A stretch of DNA of 64,000 nucleotides, taken from positions 49,880-113,879 of the forward strand of contig CAZNPH010000012.1 in assembly GCA_964574985.1 (NCBI GenBank), given 5' to 3'. The stretch's first letter is position 1, and the number at the start of each line of letters is the position of its first letter. The notes under the pieces were generated by a model. That model ran no database searches and was not told the DNA's origin. It was given only the letters and a program-made list of their open reading frames with translations. The DNA is from CAZNPH01 sp964574985. Its GTDB lineage: Bacteria > Bacteroidota > Bacteroidia > Bacteroidales > SM23-62. Both the position numbers and the translations under genes were made by a program. Below are positions 45,147-54,754 of the stretch, in pieces.

Positions 45147-47714
45147 ATGAAAAACCAGTCTGCCATATATCTCAATATCATAACACGGTCGAAGAATATA
45201 CGCAAGATACTGGCAGCATCCATCCTTATATGCCTTTGTCCTGTCAACGGTTTCCCCCAGTTGTCCTATGTCAATTCAATCGTACGGAAAAATATTTCCG
45301 GTTTGGACAGAGCCAACCACCTGGCCATCACACGGGACGGCAAATATTTGTATGTGGCTTCTTACGGGTCCAATGCACTGAATGTATTTCTGCGTGACCA
45401 TCATACGGGAGAACTGACATTCCTTGAATCGCTGGTGGACGGGCAGAACGGAAACAACGGACTGGAAGGGGCTTACTATATATCCATCCCTCCTGATGAG
45501 AAAAACATATATGTGGCCGCGTTTATGGAGGATGCGGTGGGCGTTTTTTACAGGGATACCGTGGACGGAAAGGTCTCATGTGTTGAATCGGTCAGGGAAG
45601 GCATGACCGGTGCCGGGAAAGTGGGCATTACCCATATGGATTTCATCGATGCGGTGGTGGCCACACCGGACAACAAAATGGTCATCATCGGTTCAAGGCT
45701 GCGGGACGGTTTCATGGTATTCAACCGGGATTCAGCCAACGGTGCCATGTATTTTGTGCAACGCATCGCCCGGCAAAGATGGAACGGCATACCGAACCTG
45801 GGGCATATTTATGCACTGACCTGCAGCCATGACAGCAGGAACCTCTATGTGGGGACATCAAGGGGGATCCATGTTTTTACTTTTACAAGCAGCCATGATT
45901 TCCGGTATCAGCAAACCCTTTACGGATCATATATTTATTCCATTTCAGTCAGCAAGGATGATAAAAACATATATGCAGCGTCCATGATGAACGGACTCTA
46001 CGGATATTCCCGTGATCCTGAAACGGGTTTGCTGACCCAGATTGAAATGATGCCCGCGAAACAATTGAACCATACCCATGTGAGTCCGGACGGAAAAAAT
46101 GTATATGCCACATCATGGTATGACAGTCTGATCATTGTCTTCAGCAGGGATCCCGTTACCGGGGAACTTTCTTTTTTACAGCAGCTCAGGCAGGGGAGGT
46201 TCGGGGCAATAGGCCTCGCGGGGGCCAGCTCCATTGTGGTGAGTCCGGACAACCGCCATGCATATGTTACCACAACATTTGACAGGTCATTGTCGGTTTT
46301 TGACAGGGATACGGCCACAGGCCGGCTTACATTGCACGGGGTGATTTCCGAGGGTGCGGAAAATCTGCCCGGACTCCAGGATGTGAGAAGTTTATGTATG
46401 AGCGGTGACGGCAATAACATTTATGCCGTTTCCGGGAAAGCGGGTATGGTTTCGGTTTTTCACAAGAAATACAGGACCAGCGAATTGTATTACCAGGGAG
46501 CGGTGACAGACGGAAAAGGAGGGGCTGATTACCTGGGCGGCGCATATTCAGCCCTTCTCAGTCCGGATCAGAAGTATCTGTATGTAACCGCTGCAGAAGA
46601 TGATGCAATCAGTATTTTCAGCAGGGACATTCAGTATGGTACATTGTCCCTGGCCGGGTATGTAAAAAACGGAGAGGATGGGATTGACGGGCTGGACGGA
46701 CCGCATGACGCTGCTGTTGATGCCGGGGGCGATTTCCTGTATGTCGCTTCACCCTATGAGGGGGCCATTGTGTCCTTCAGCCGGGACCCGGCAACAGGCG
46801 GACTCAGTTATGCCGGCAGGACACCCGGGGGTTTAAACGGACTCGACGGGGTTTGTTCTGTTGTGGTCAGTAACGACGACAAGCATTTGTACGCGGCCTC
46901 CCCCGGTTCAGATGCTGTTTTGGTATTTGAGAGGGGGGCATCGGGCAGTTTGTCCCTTATTCAGGTGCTCAGGGACGGAGAAGGAGATATCCGGGGATTG
47001 CAGGGGGCACGGAAGATTGCCGTTAATCTTGCAGGCAGCAATGTATACGTGTTGTCGGGCAGTGAGCATTCCCTGGTCACTTTTCAGCGCGATCCCGGAA
47101 CAGGACGCCTCAGTTTTCTGGATGCGGCTTTTGATGAAAGGGAGCAGGTTGACGGATTGAGAGGGGCCAGTTCATTGGTTGTTAATGAAAAGGACAAGTT
47201 TATATATGTGGCGTCTTCTGATGATCACGGAATTGCCGTTTTTTCAACCGATCCTGCCACAGGCATTCCGGAATACGTTATGAATCTGAAGGATTTCATG
47301 CCCGCTGTGGATTATATGAAGGGAGTTTCTTCGGTTGTTGCCACGCCCGATTACCGGTATTTATATGCAGCAGCTCCTCTTGACAATGCCATAAGCATTT
47401 TCAGCATCGATGCGCCGGATGATTCAGGAAAACGAAAATTTGGCAAGGCAAAAACCCCGGTCCGGGATGTTGCCTCCGTTTTCCCCAATCCCTCACCAGG
47501 TCCCGTATTTTTCCGGTTTGAACAGGACCATCCCGGCGAAATGTACATAAATATACACGATATTCAGGGCAGATGTTTGAGACAGGATGTTTTCCGTCAG
47601 ATCATCCGGAACCAGCAATATTACCTGGATCTATCTTCCCTGAAACCGGGTTTGTATATTCTCAGGATCACCGGCCATGATTGTCAGCAATCGGTGAGGA
47701 TCATCAGGGAATAA
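45147..47714 (+). CDS. Secreted YncE-like beta-propeller protein with T9SS sorting domain
   Basis: 855 residues from the ATG at 45147; an extension from a TTG at 45117 would overlap the DUF4249 gene. About 14 short repeats of the form GLxGAxSVVVSPDxKxxYV ... VFxRDxATGxLxF suggest two seven-bladed propellers of the lactonase/YncE type. The C-terminus (VFPNPSPGPVFFRFEQ ... DLSSLKPGLYILRITG) is a T9SS sorting domain. It is 19 bases after the cassette 2 DUF4249 gene on the same strand and may be its fourth gene. Enzyme activity is not claimed; many such propellers are binding proteins. Confidence 0.85.
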   Translation: MKNQSAIYLNIITRSKNIRKILAASILICLCPVNGFPQLSYVNSIVRKNISGLDRANHLAITRDGKYLYVASYGSNALNVFLRDHHTGELTFLESLVDGQNGNNGLEGAYYISIPPDEKNIYVAAFMEDAVGVFYRDTVDGKVSCVESVREGMTGAGKVGITHMDFIDAVVATPDNKMVIIGSRLRDGFMVFNRDSANGAMYFVQRIARQRWNGIPNLGHIYALTCSHDSRNLYVGTSRGIHVFTFTSSHDFRYQQTLYGSYIYSISVSKDDKNIYAASMMNGLYGYSRDPETGLLTQIEMMPAKQLNHTHVSPDGKNVYATSWYDSLIIVFSRDPVTGELSFLQQLRQGRFGAIGLAGASSIVVSPDNRHAYVTTTFDRSLSVFDRDTATGRLTLHGVISEGAENLPGLQDVRSLCMSGDGNNIYAVSGKAGMVSVFHKKYRTSELYYQGAVTDGKGGADYLGGAYSALLSPDQKYLYVTAAEDDAISIFSRDIQYGTLSLAGYVKNGEDGIDGLDGPHDAAVDAGGDFLYVASPYEGAIVSFSRDPATGGLSYAGRTPGGLNGLDGVCSVVVSNDDKHLYAASPGSDAVLVFERGASGSLSLIQVLRDGEGDIRGLQGARKIAVNLAGSNVYVLSGSEHSLVTFQRDPGTGRLSFLDAAFDEREQVDGLRGASSLVVNEKDKFIYVASSDDHGIAVFSTDPATGIPEYVMNLKDFMPAVDYMKGVSSVVATPDYRYLYAAAPLDNAISIFSIDAPDDSGKRKFGKAKTPVRDVASVFPNPSPGPVFFRFEQDHPGEMYINIHDIQGRCLRQDVFRQIIRNQQYYLDLSSLKPGLYILRITGHDCQQSVRIIRE

Positions 47715-47721
47715 AGAAGGG

Positions 47722-48888
47722 TCATTCAACGGCCCATATCACCAGCATGATCACCAGGACAGCCAATACGGCGGCTGAAAAGAAAGCTGCCCGCAGTCCG
47801 GACATTCCGTAAAAAAAACCGATCAGGATGGGGCCGATGGTTTGTCCGGTCCGGAGCACCATAGAATTGACGGACATAAAAGCTGCCCGTTCCTTCATGG
47901 GCGCTTTGCCAATCAACAGGTTCTGGACATTGGGCATGTTGATCCCGTGGGCGATCCCGAACAACATAACCGAAAGGAGGATCATAATCAGATGGCTGGA
48001 CAGGGGGATCAGGGTCATGGATATGAAGTATAAAGAAAACCCCGCATAAAGGAGCTTTTTGCCCGAAAACCGTTCGGCGAGCCTGCCCAGGCCGGAAGAG
48101 GTAATTGCAGTGGAAAGTGACATAAAAGACATGATGAGACCGATGGTCAGTGCGCTTGCCTTATAGTCCCTTTCCAGAAGGACCGGAAAATATGTAAGAT
48201 ATGCCCCGTACAATATAATGAACGTACAAACATTGATGACGAACAAACCGATCACACTTCTGCTTCTGATGTTCTTCCATGTATTTTTCAGATATTCCCT
48301 GAGAGAATGAATGCCTTCGGAAACCGGATTGTTGAGTTTGAATAAAACCACCAGTCCCAGGGGTATGGTCAGGACAGGCAGCAAAAAAGGGTAATTCCAT
48401 GAAAAAGTGGCCAGTGCGCCGCCGATGGCTGGATAGGAAGCCGTTCCGATACTCAGTACACTTGCGTTGTAACCCATGGCTGCTGCCCGTTTTTTGGTGC
48501 TGTAAAGATCCCCGATGAGGGTGATATTGATCGATCCCAGTGATGCTGCTCCCGATCCCTGAATAAACCTCAGCAGGAGGAGGGTTTCGTATGTATTTGC
48601 CAGATAACATCCCGATCCTGCAAGACCGAAAATAAAAAGGGAAGGAACCAGGATCGTTTTTCTTCCAAAACGGTCGGCAAGCACTCCCAGAAAGGGGGTC
48701 AGGAAGATTCCCGGAAGGGTAAAGGATGTGATGAGCAAACCGATCTCTTTAGGGGTAATATTGAAATGCCGGATGATCTTGGGGAAAGCCGGGGTTATGC
48801 TGCTTACGCCCATTACCGCAAAAAGGGTTACGGCAAAAATGATGTGCAGATTCCTGTGCCTGAGGATATTTTCCCGGGGAGAAATCAT
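47722..48888 (-). CDS. Major facilitator superfamily transporter
   Basis: 388 residues from the ATG at 48888; a TTG at 48900 is also in frame. Twelve hydrophobic segments are present. The MFS signature between helices 2 and 3 is GVLADRFGRKT, and RFIQGSGAAS lies near helix 4. It resembles the drug/metabolite:H+ antiporter group, but the substrate cannot be named. It is convergent with the propeller gene, with only 7 bases between the stops. Confidence 0.88.
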   Translation of the reverse strand: MISPRENILRHRNLHIIFAVTLFAVMGVSSITPAFPKIIRHFNITPKEIGLLITSFTLPGIFLTPFLGVLADRFGRKTILVPSLFIFGLAGSGCYLANTYETLLLLRFIQGSGAASLGSINITLIGDLYSTKKRAAAMGYNASVLSIGTASYPAIGGALATFSWNYPFLLPVLTIPLGLVVLFKLNNPVSEGIHSLREYLKNTWKNIRSRSVIGLFVINVCTFIILYGAYLTYFPVLLERDYKASALTIGLIMSFMSLSTAITSSGLGRLAERFSGKKLLYAGFSLYFISMTLIPLSSHLIMILLSVMLFGIAHGINMPNVQNLLIGKAPMKERAAFMSVNSMVLRTGQTIGPILIGFFYGMSGLRAAFFSAAVLAVLVIMLVIWAVE

Positions 48889-48994
48889 GGATTGTATCAA
48901 TGTGATATTCGCGCTACAAAGAAAACCAAAAAAAGCAAAAAAGGCCGGAATGCCGGAAAATTCTGATGCTGTGTTGAAGATCTTTGTTCATTTG

Positions 48995-49027
48995 TTTGTG
49001 AAGGCAGGATTATAAATTGTAATTTTG
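48995..49027 (+). promoter_or_regulatory. Promoter of purU (TTTG - 21 bases - TAATTTTG)
   Basis: TTTG at 48995-48998 and TAATTTTG at 49020-49027, both perfect, are separated by 21 bases. The ATG is at 49064. Confidence 0.5.
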
Positions 49028-49063
49028 CCTTCGTTTGCATTTCAACAGCATTATCTTGCCGAC

Positions 49064-49927
49064 ATGCCTGAAAACAGTTCCACGGCCATTTTATTGTTGT
49101 CATGTCCTGACCGGATCGGACTCGTATCCAGGATTTCCCATTTTATTTTTGAGCGGGGAGGCAACATCATCAGTCTGGATGAACATGTGGACACCGACCA
49201 GCGGGTGTTCTTTCTCCGGGTGGAATGGGACATGAAGGGGTTTTCCATCAAGGCCGCAGAACTTGAGGAGGCTTTTGCGCCCCTGGCCAAAGAATTCAAA
49301 GCCAGCTGGCAGATCAACTTTACAGCGAAACAGCAAAAGATTGCCGTATTTGTGTCCAGGTACGATCATTGCCTCCAGGAGATATTGTGGCGGCAGAGCA
49401 TGGGGGAATACCCGGCAGATATTCCGCTGATCGTTTCCAATCATCCCGATCTGGAGCCCCTCGCCTCACAGTACGGGATTCCTTATTATGTTTTTCCCAT
49501 CCGTCCCGGGAACAAAAAAGAACAGGAAGAAAAAGAACTGGAACTTCTGAAAAAAAACAGGATCGATGCCATTGTCCTGGCCAGGTACATGCAAATACTG
49601 ACCCCCGGGTTCATCCGCGAATACAGCAACAGGATCATCAACATCCATCATTCCTTCCTGCCTTCTTTCGCTGGCCGGAATCCTTACCGGCAGGCCTTCG
49701 ACCGGGGGGTTAAGATCATCGGGGCAACCACCCATTATGCCACGGAAGATCTGGATGAGGGTCCGATCATCGAGCAGGATATCATCCGGGTAACGCATAA
49801 AGATACGGTGCAGGACCTGATCAGGAGGGGCAGGGATCTTGAACGTCTGGTGCTGGCCCGGGCATTGCAGTACCATATCGAATACCGGATCCTGGTGCAC
49901 GGGAAAAAAACCATCGTGTTCAGCTGA
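49064..49927 (+). CDS. purU: Formyltetrahydrofolate deformylase
   Basis: 287 residues from the ATG at 49064. The N-terminal ACT domain has LLSCPDRIGLVSRISHFIF and SLDEHVDTDQRVFFLRVEW. The C-terminal formyltransferase domain has VLARYMQILTPGF and NIHHSFLPSFAGRNPYRQA, with THYATEDLDEGPIIEQD near the end (active-site Asn/His/Asp region). PurU hydrolyses 10-formyl-THF to formate and THF, balancing one-carbon pools with purine synthesis. It is divergent from the MFS gene. Confidence 0.95.
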   Translation: MPENSSTAILLLSCPDRIGLVSRISHFIFERGGNIISLDEHVDTDQRVFFLRVEWDMKGFSIKAAELEEAFAPLAKEFKASWQINFTAKQQKIAVFVSRYDHCLQEILWRQSMGEYPADIPLIVSNHPDLEPLASQYGIPYYVFPIRPGNKKEQEEKELELLKKNRIDAIVLARYMQILTPGFIREYSNRIINIHHSFLPSFAGRNPYRQAFDRGVKIIGATTHYATEDLDEGPIIEQDIIRVTHKDTVQDLIRRGRDLERLVLARALQYHIEYRILVHGKKTIVFS

Positions 49928-49932
49928 TCAGG

Positions 49933-51135
49933 TCAGGTCTCTTTCTGAATGATTTTCCCCGACGTTTTTTCTTTGAGTATGAGCTTGACCGAACCGTCGG
50001 GCATTGTTTCTTTCTTAACCAGGTAATGGTGTTCATCGTGATCGCGCAGACTGGTGATCTTTTCCACTTTTTCTTTTCCCCGCCATACGTCCAGCCGGAC
50101 AGGTTCCCATTTTCTGGTTTGAACAGATTTGTAGCAAGCGTCCATAATGGCATTGACCACGTATCCGTCGTAGAAATCTTCCAGTGGCTGTTTTTTATTG
50201 TCGATTGAATTGAACTGGTCATTGAACATGTTGTCGTAGCCCAGGGCCCCCACTTCATCCCCGACCGGGAAGATCCAACCGGTTCCTGTTTCTGCTTTTT
50301 CGGCTACATAACCTCCTTCACCGGCCGCGGTAAAAGTTTCAAAGCCGGTTCTCAGGAAATGATCCAGGCGGATGGTGCCTTCCACCCCGCTGACTTCATC
50401 CCGCAGATCCATGCCGCCCCGGAATGTCCAGCTCACCTCAAACTGTCCGATGGCGCCGTTCGCGTAACGCACCAGCCCGATTCCGTGATCTTCGGCTTCA
50501 ATGGGCTTTACCTGGGTGTCGGCCCAGCAAATTACCTCAACGGGCCTGATATCTTTTCCGATAAAATTCCTTGCGATCTCGATGCAATGGCATCCCATGT
50601 CAACAATTACCCCCCCGCCGGAGATTTCAGGATCCCAGAACCAATCGCTGTGAGGTCCGGGATGTGTTTCCCTTGATCTGACCCAGAAAACCTGGCCCAG
50701 GGCACCATTTTCGACCGATTTCAGGGCTTTGAGCGTTTTGTGCGTATAGGCAAGGTCCTCCAGGTAGCCATGAAAAACACCTGCTTTTTCCACCGTGTTC
50801 AGCATTTCCAGCCCTTCAGCAGCGCTTCGCCCAAGCGGTTTGGTACATAAAACCGCTTTTCCTGCCTCCGCGCTCAGCTTTACAGCCGGCAGGTGAAGAT
50901 GATTGGGCAGACCGACAATGACCGTATCAATGTCTTTATGATTTACCGCTTCCTCCATACCGGTTGTCCAGTGGGGCACATCCCATTTTTCTGCAAACTT
51001 CCTGGCCTTCTCTTCCGTGCGGGAATAGATCATTCTGACCCGGTCATTATTCCGCTGGCTGTGCAGGGTGGCTGTGTAGAAATCACCAATAAAGCCGCTT
51101 CCCAGCATGGCGATTTTCTTCCCTTTGATGGTCAT
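49933..51135 (-). CDS. Gfo/Idh/MocA family NAD(P)-dependent oxidoreductase
   Basis: 400 residues. The Rossmann domain begins KIAMLGSGFIGDFYTATLH. The family EKP motif appears as CTKPLGRSAAEGLEM, so the first residue is Thr instead of Glu. VDMGCHCIEIARNFIG is the second-domain signature. These enzymes oxidise or epimerise sugars and sugar acids. The gene lies 20 bases after a glutamate-synthase-like gene on the same strand and probably forms an operon with it. The substrate is unknown. Confidence 0.88.
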   Translation of the reverse strand: MTIKGKKIAMLGSGFIGDFYTATLHSQRNNDRVRMIYSRTEEKARKFAEKWDVPHWTTGMEEAVNHKDIDTVIVGLPNHLHLPAVKLSAEAGKAVLCTKPLGRSAAEGLEMLNTVEKAGVFHGYLEDLAYTHKTLKALKSVENGALGQVFWVRSRETHPGPHSDWFWDPEISGGGVIVDMGCHCIEIARNFIGKDIRPVEVICWADTQVKPIEAEDHGIGLVRYANGAIGQFEVSWTFRGGMDLRDEVSGVEGTIRLDHFLRTGFETFTAAGEGGYVAEKAETGTGWIFPVGDEVGALGYDNMFNDQFNSIDNKKQPLEDFYDGYVVNAIMDACYKSVQTRKWEPVRLDVWRGKEKVEKITSLRDHDEHHYLVKKETMPDGSVKLILKEKTSGKIIQKET

Positions 51136-51155
51136 GATTCTGAAGAATTAGCAGG

Positions 51156-52796
51156 TTAGCTGTTCAGTATTTTTTTGGCCTGTTCATCCAGTGCATCCGT
51201 CATATAAGGGATCCCGGTCACCTCTTCCGTTTCCCTGTTGGCTGAGATAAGATCCTCCCTGCTGATCTGATCCAGCCTGAATTTTCTTGCTCCTGCCAGA
51301 AACTGCTGGAGTCCGCATGCCAGCTTATCGGTATAACCACACATGGCAACCGCACCGAAAGGTATATTTTTCATTTCTTTATCACCAACTTTATTGCGGA
51401 CATTTTCCCATGAGGAAAAGATCTCTTCAGGATATATGCCGTATTCGGTGACCGAAGGGGGCAGTTTCTCCCAGTGCCCGTTCAGTTCGGCCCTGCGCTC
51501 GGGATAAAAGGTCCCCTCGATATTGCTGCCAAGAAATCCCGCGATCATGGGTGCCCTGCCCAGGCAAACCAATTTGGAATAGGGGGCCCCCAGCGCCAGG
51601 GCCTTGAAGAGATGGTCTTCCCGGGCAAAGCCACCGGCAAATGCAAGGTCGGGCGGTCTTTTCCCTGATTGCTCAAGGATATTGCAGTATTCATAAGCTT
51701 TGGCATGCAGGGCAAGCGAAGGGATCCCCCAGTGCTCCATCATGTTCCACGGACTCATTCCGGTCCCGCCGCCGGCCCCGTCTATGGTGAGCAAATCAAT
51801 GCTGGCATCCGATGCAAATTTGATGGCCATGGCCAGGTTTTCCATTCCGTATGCGCCCGTTTTCAGGGTGACGCGTTTGAAACCGAGTTTACGTATGTAT
51901 TTTATTGATTTCATGAAGTTATCATAGACTTCACCGACCGAATGAAGATTGGTCGCACCCAGACGGCTGTGCCTTGCAAAAGTGGTGATGGCCCTGTTTT
52001 CATAAGCTTTGATGACCACCGGATCATATGGATCGGGGTCCACAATGTATCCCCTGTCTTTCAGGAATTGCGCGTAATCAAGATTATGGACCTGGATCTC
52101 CCCGCCAATATTTTTCGCCCCCTGGCCCCATTTCAGTTCGATAATGACATCATTACCGTATTTGTCAATGGCATATTCGGCTATGCCGTTCCGGGTATCT
52201 TCCACGTTCATCTGAATGATCAGTGCCCCGTTTCCATCAAAATATCGCATAAAATACCCGATCCTTTTTTCAAGCTCCGGGGCTTTCCTGATCCGGCCCT
52301 TGATGATCTCCGATTCCCGGTCAATGCCTACAACGTTTTCACCCACCACGATAGGAATGCCTGAAAGTGCTGCCCCTGCCGCGAATGAGGGCCAGTATTT
52401 GGATGCAATGAAAGTGGACCCCAGGGCGCCGGTCATGATCGGCATGCTGCATTTGGTAATGACATCGCGGCCAAACCCTGTTTCAATATCGACATTGGTG
52501 AATACGCAGTCATCCGGACTGTCGGACAGGTTCTCACCGAGTCCTTTGGCACCATAAGCATAGCCCTGGATCCGCAGGGAATGGTAACCCGCTCCCAGCG
52601 CTGTTGTACGGGCAGATCCGGCAGTCGAATATCCGTATCTTCTGGGATACAGCATTTTACGGCTCTCGAGGCAGGACAGCCAGGTTTCACATTTCCCTTT
52701 GCAGGCAGAGTCACACAAGGTACACAATCCTGATTCGGAGGGAACTCCCCGGTTTACCGCACCAAGGGCATCATTGTTTTTGGTGTAATGCAACAT
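51156..52796 (-). CDS. FMN-binding glutamate-synthase-like protein
   Basis: 546 residues corresponding to the central and FMN domains of GltB without the glutaminase domain. The N-terminus has a cysteine cluster (CTLCDSACKGKCETWLSC) that could hold an Fe-S centre. The FMN barrel shows ELKWGQGAKNIGGE, TIDGAGGGTGMSPW and LAFAGGFAREDHL. It is of the archaeal-type stand-alone class often named FMN-binding glutamate synthase family protein. Without the amidotransferase half, the ammonia donor and true reaction are uncertain. It is transcribed ahead of the Gfo/Idh/MocA gene. Confidence 0.85.
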   Translation of the reverse strand: MLHYTKNNDALGAVNRGVPSESGLCTLCDSACKGKCETWLSCLESRKMLYPRRYGYSTAGSARTTALGAGYHSLRIQGYAYGAKGLGENLSDSPDDCVFTNVDIETGFGRDVITKCSMPIMTGALGSTFIASKYWPSFAAGAALSGIPIVVGENVVGIDRESEIIKGRIRKAPELEKRIGYFMRYFDGNGALIIQMNVEDTRNGIAEYAIDKYGNDVIIELKWGQGAKNIGGEIQVHNLDYAQFLKDRGYIVDPDPYDPVVIKAYENRAITTFARHSRLGATNLHSVGEVYDNFMKSIKYIRKLGFKRVTLKTGAYGMENLAMAIKFASDASIDLLTIDGAGGGTGMSPWNMMEHWGIPSLALHAKAYEYCNILEQSGKRPPDLAFAGGFAREDHLFKALALGAPYSKLVCLGRAPMIAGFLGSNIEGTFYPERRAELNGHWEKLPPSVTEYGIYPEEIFSSWENVRNKVGDKEMKNIPFGAVAMCGYTDKLACGLQQFLAGARKFRLDQISREDLISANRETEEVTGIPYMTDALDEQAKKILNS

Positions 52797-52844
52797 AGTT
52801 GTTGTGGTTTAGACGAAAAAACAAGTAATATGAAATAAACTTGA

Positions 52845-52852
52845 CAAAAATA
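52845..52852 (-). promoter_or_regulatory. -7 promoter box (TATTTTTG) for the glutamate-synthase-like operon
   Basis: A perfect TAnnTTTG on the minus strand, 49 bases before the ATG at 52796. The -33 element is unclear. Confidence 0.4.
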
Positions 52853-52917
52853 GTAATAATTTATAATTAAAACACCCTTGCGAGATTACATTTATTAAAA
52901 AAATATTTCAGATGGTT

Positions 52918-54726
52918 TTATTCCCGGCCATGGGTCAGTATTCCATGTATTTCACGCAAATGTTCCGGGTCAAATTTGATTACCCTGCGGTCATAGGTCA
53001 TGAGTCCGTTTACCTCTGTCTCCACATCGGTTGTTTGCGTATATACCGCTGCGGAAAGGCCTTTATCCTTCAGGGGATAGAGGGCCCTGATCAGTTCTTC
53101 GTATTTTTGGCGGAGTTGCTTCATTGATTGCGAAGTCTTGTAGTGTCCGGGAGCCCTGGAAAAATCCGTCAGCCACAAATTATCCCTGATCACCAGTGCC
53201 TGACCGCCAAATTCACCGAGCACGGCGGCCCGGTTGTCTTCCGTTTCAGGCATACCGGGTCCGGGGTACCTGTGTATGTCGTTTACATCGCCCACCCCAC
53301 AGTCTCTCCAGCCGCTGGACTGGTTGACAAGGCGGGACGGGTCGTATTCTTTTGTCCAGGCGGTGATCTTTTCAGTCTGGTATTGCCCCCATCCTTCATT
53401 GAAAGGGACCCACATGACAATGGAGGGATGGTTGTACAGTGCATCGATCATCCGTTTGTACTCCTTTCTGAATTGTTTGTCTGATTCCCTGGTCCTGGAG
53501 GGGATCTTGTGCGGTCTCATATCCCCGCTGGGCATGTCCTGCCAGACCAGTATACCCAACTTGTCACACCAGTAATAAAACCTTTGCGGTTCCACCTTGA
53601 CATGTTTTCTCAGCATGTTGAACCCGAGTTCCCGGGTGATCCGGACATCGTATTTTAATGCTTCATCGGCGGGAGCTGTATAGAGTCCGTCCGGCCACCA
53701 TCCCTGATCAAGCGGTCCCAGATGAAACAGGGGTTCATTGTTAAGGAAGAGTCTGACAAAACCATCTTCATCACGGTCAATGGATATTTTTCTCATGCCG
53801 AAGTAACTTGTCACTTCATCCGGGATATTCCCCCGGTCATCTTTCAGGGAGACCTTCATATCATAAAGGAATGGTGCTTCAGGAGACCATGTTTTCGGAT
53901 TCTCCAGCATGCAGTAAACCGGATTATTGAAATAACCCTCGGATGAGCAGATTTCTTCCCCGTTTTCCATGACCGAAAGAACCACCTTGAGTGTCGGATT
54001 GCTGTTTTGTACTTCCGTTTCCACTTTTACCCGTTCATTGTCCAGATCGGGCGTAATCCTGATCCGGCGGATATAGATTTCCGGCACATACTCTATCCAT
54101 ACAGTCTGCCAGATCCCGGTATTGGCGGTATACCATATGCTCCTGGGATCCAGGGTTTGTTTGCCTGTAGGCTGTTTCCCGTGGTCGGTCGGATCCCAGA
54201 CAGTGACTTCTATCAATTGTTCATCCCGGACAAGAAAGCCGGTTATATCAAAAAAGAAAGGGTCGTATCCACCCTGGTGGGATCCGGCGAAGCGGTCGTT
54301 GATGAAAACATGGGTTTCCCAGTCGCTTGCCCCGAAATGCAGCAAAACCCTTCCGTTGGGATAGGGGTTGTCTACATTGAATTTCCGGCGGTACCATACC
54401 CGCTGATCGGGACCGACTCTTTTTTTGATGCCTGAAAGGGCAGACTCGACCGGAAACGGAACCAGGATCTTTTCATGGTATTCACCCCGGCTGCTCCCTT
54501 TGGGGGTAATACGAAAATCCCAGAGTCCGTTTAAATTTTCCCAGTGTTTCCTGACCATAAGCGGACGGGGATATTCCGGCAAAGGATGATCAGGGGATAA
54601 TTTTTCTCCCCAGGGGGTAAAAAGGGGATTCGGAGCAGCCCGCCAGTGATCATCCTGTCCGGCTGTGTTCAAAGCGGTCAGGAAGATAAGAAACAGAACA
54701 ACAAGATGATTTGCAAGAGGTCTCAT
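52918..54726 (-). CDS. Glycoside hydrolase family 2 (beta-galactosidase/glucuronidase-like)
   Basis: 602 residues with a signal peptide (NHLVVLFLIFLTALNTAG). It has a sugar-binding domain (HWENLNGLWDFRITP), a central Ig-like domain and a TIM barrel. The acid/base Glu is in WVPFNEGWGQY. The nucleophile Glu is in AVLGEFGGQ. It is exported and shorter than E. coli LacZ because the C-terminal domains are absent. The substrate sugar is unknown. It has no SusC/SusD pair beside it, so it is not part of a visible polysaccharide locus. Confidence 0.88.
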   Translation of the reverse strand: MRPLANHLVVLFLIFLTALNTAGQDDHWRAAPNPLFTPWGEKLSPDHPLPEYPRPLMVRKHWENLNGLWDFRITPKGSSRGEYHEKILVPFPVESALSGIKKRVGPDQRVWYRRKFNVDNPYPNGRVLLHFGASDWETHVFINDRFAGSHQGGYDPFFFDITGFLVRDEQLIEVTVWDPTDHGKQPTGKQTLDPRSIWYTANTGIWQTVWIEYVPEIYIRRIRITPDLDNERVKVETEVQNSNPTLKVVLSVMENGEEICSSEGYFNNPVYCMLENPKTWSPEAPFLYDMKVSLKDDRGNIPDEVTSYFGMRKISIDRDEDGFVRLFLNNEPLFHLGPLDQGWWPDGLYTAPADEALKYDVRITRELGFNMLRKHVKVEPQRFYYWCDKLGILVWQDMPSGDMRPHKIPSRTRESDKQFRKEYKRMIDALYNHPSIVMWVPFNEGWGQYQTEKITAWTKEYDPSRLVNQSSGWRDCGVGDVNDIHRYPGPGMPETEDNRAAVLGEFGGQALVIRDNLWLTDFSRAPGHYKTSQSMKQLRQKYEELIRALYPLKDKGLSAAVYTQTTDVETEVNGLMTYDRRVIKFDPEHLREIHGILTHGRE

Positions 54727-54754
54727 ATCATATGGTTTTAATTAAAAAATAGTA

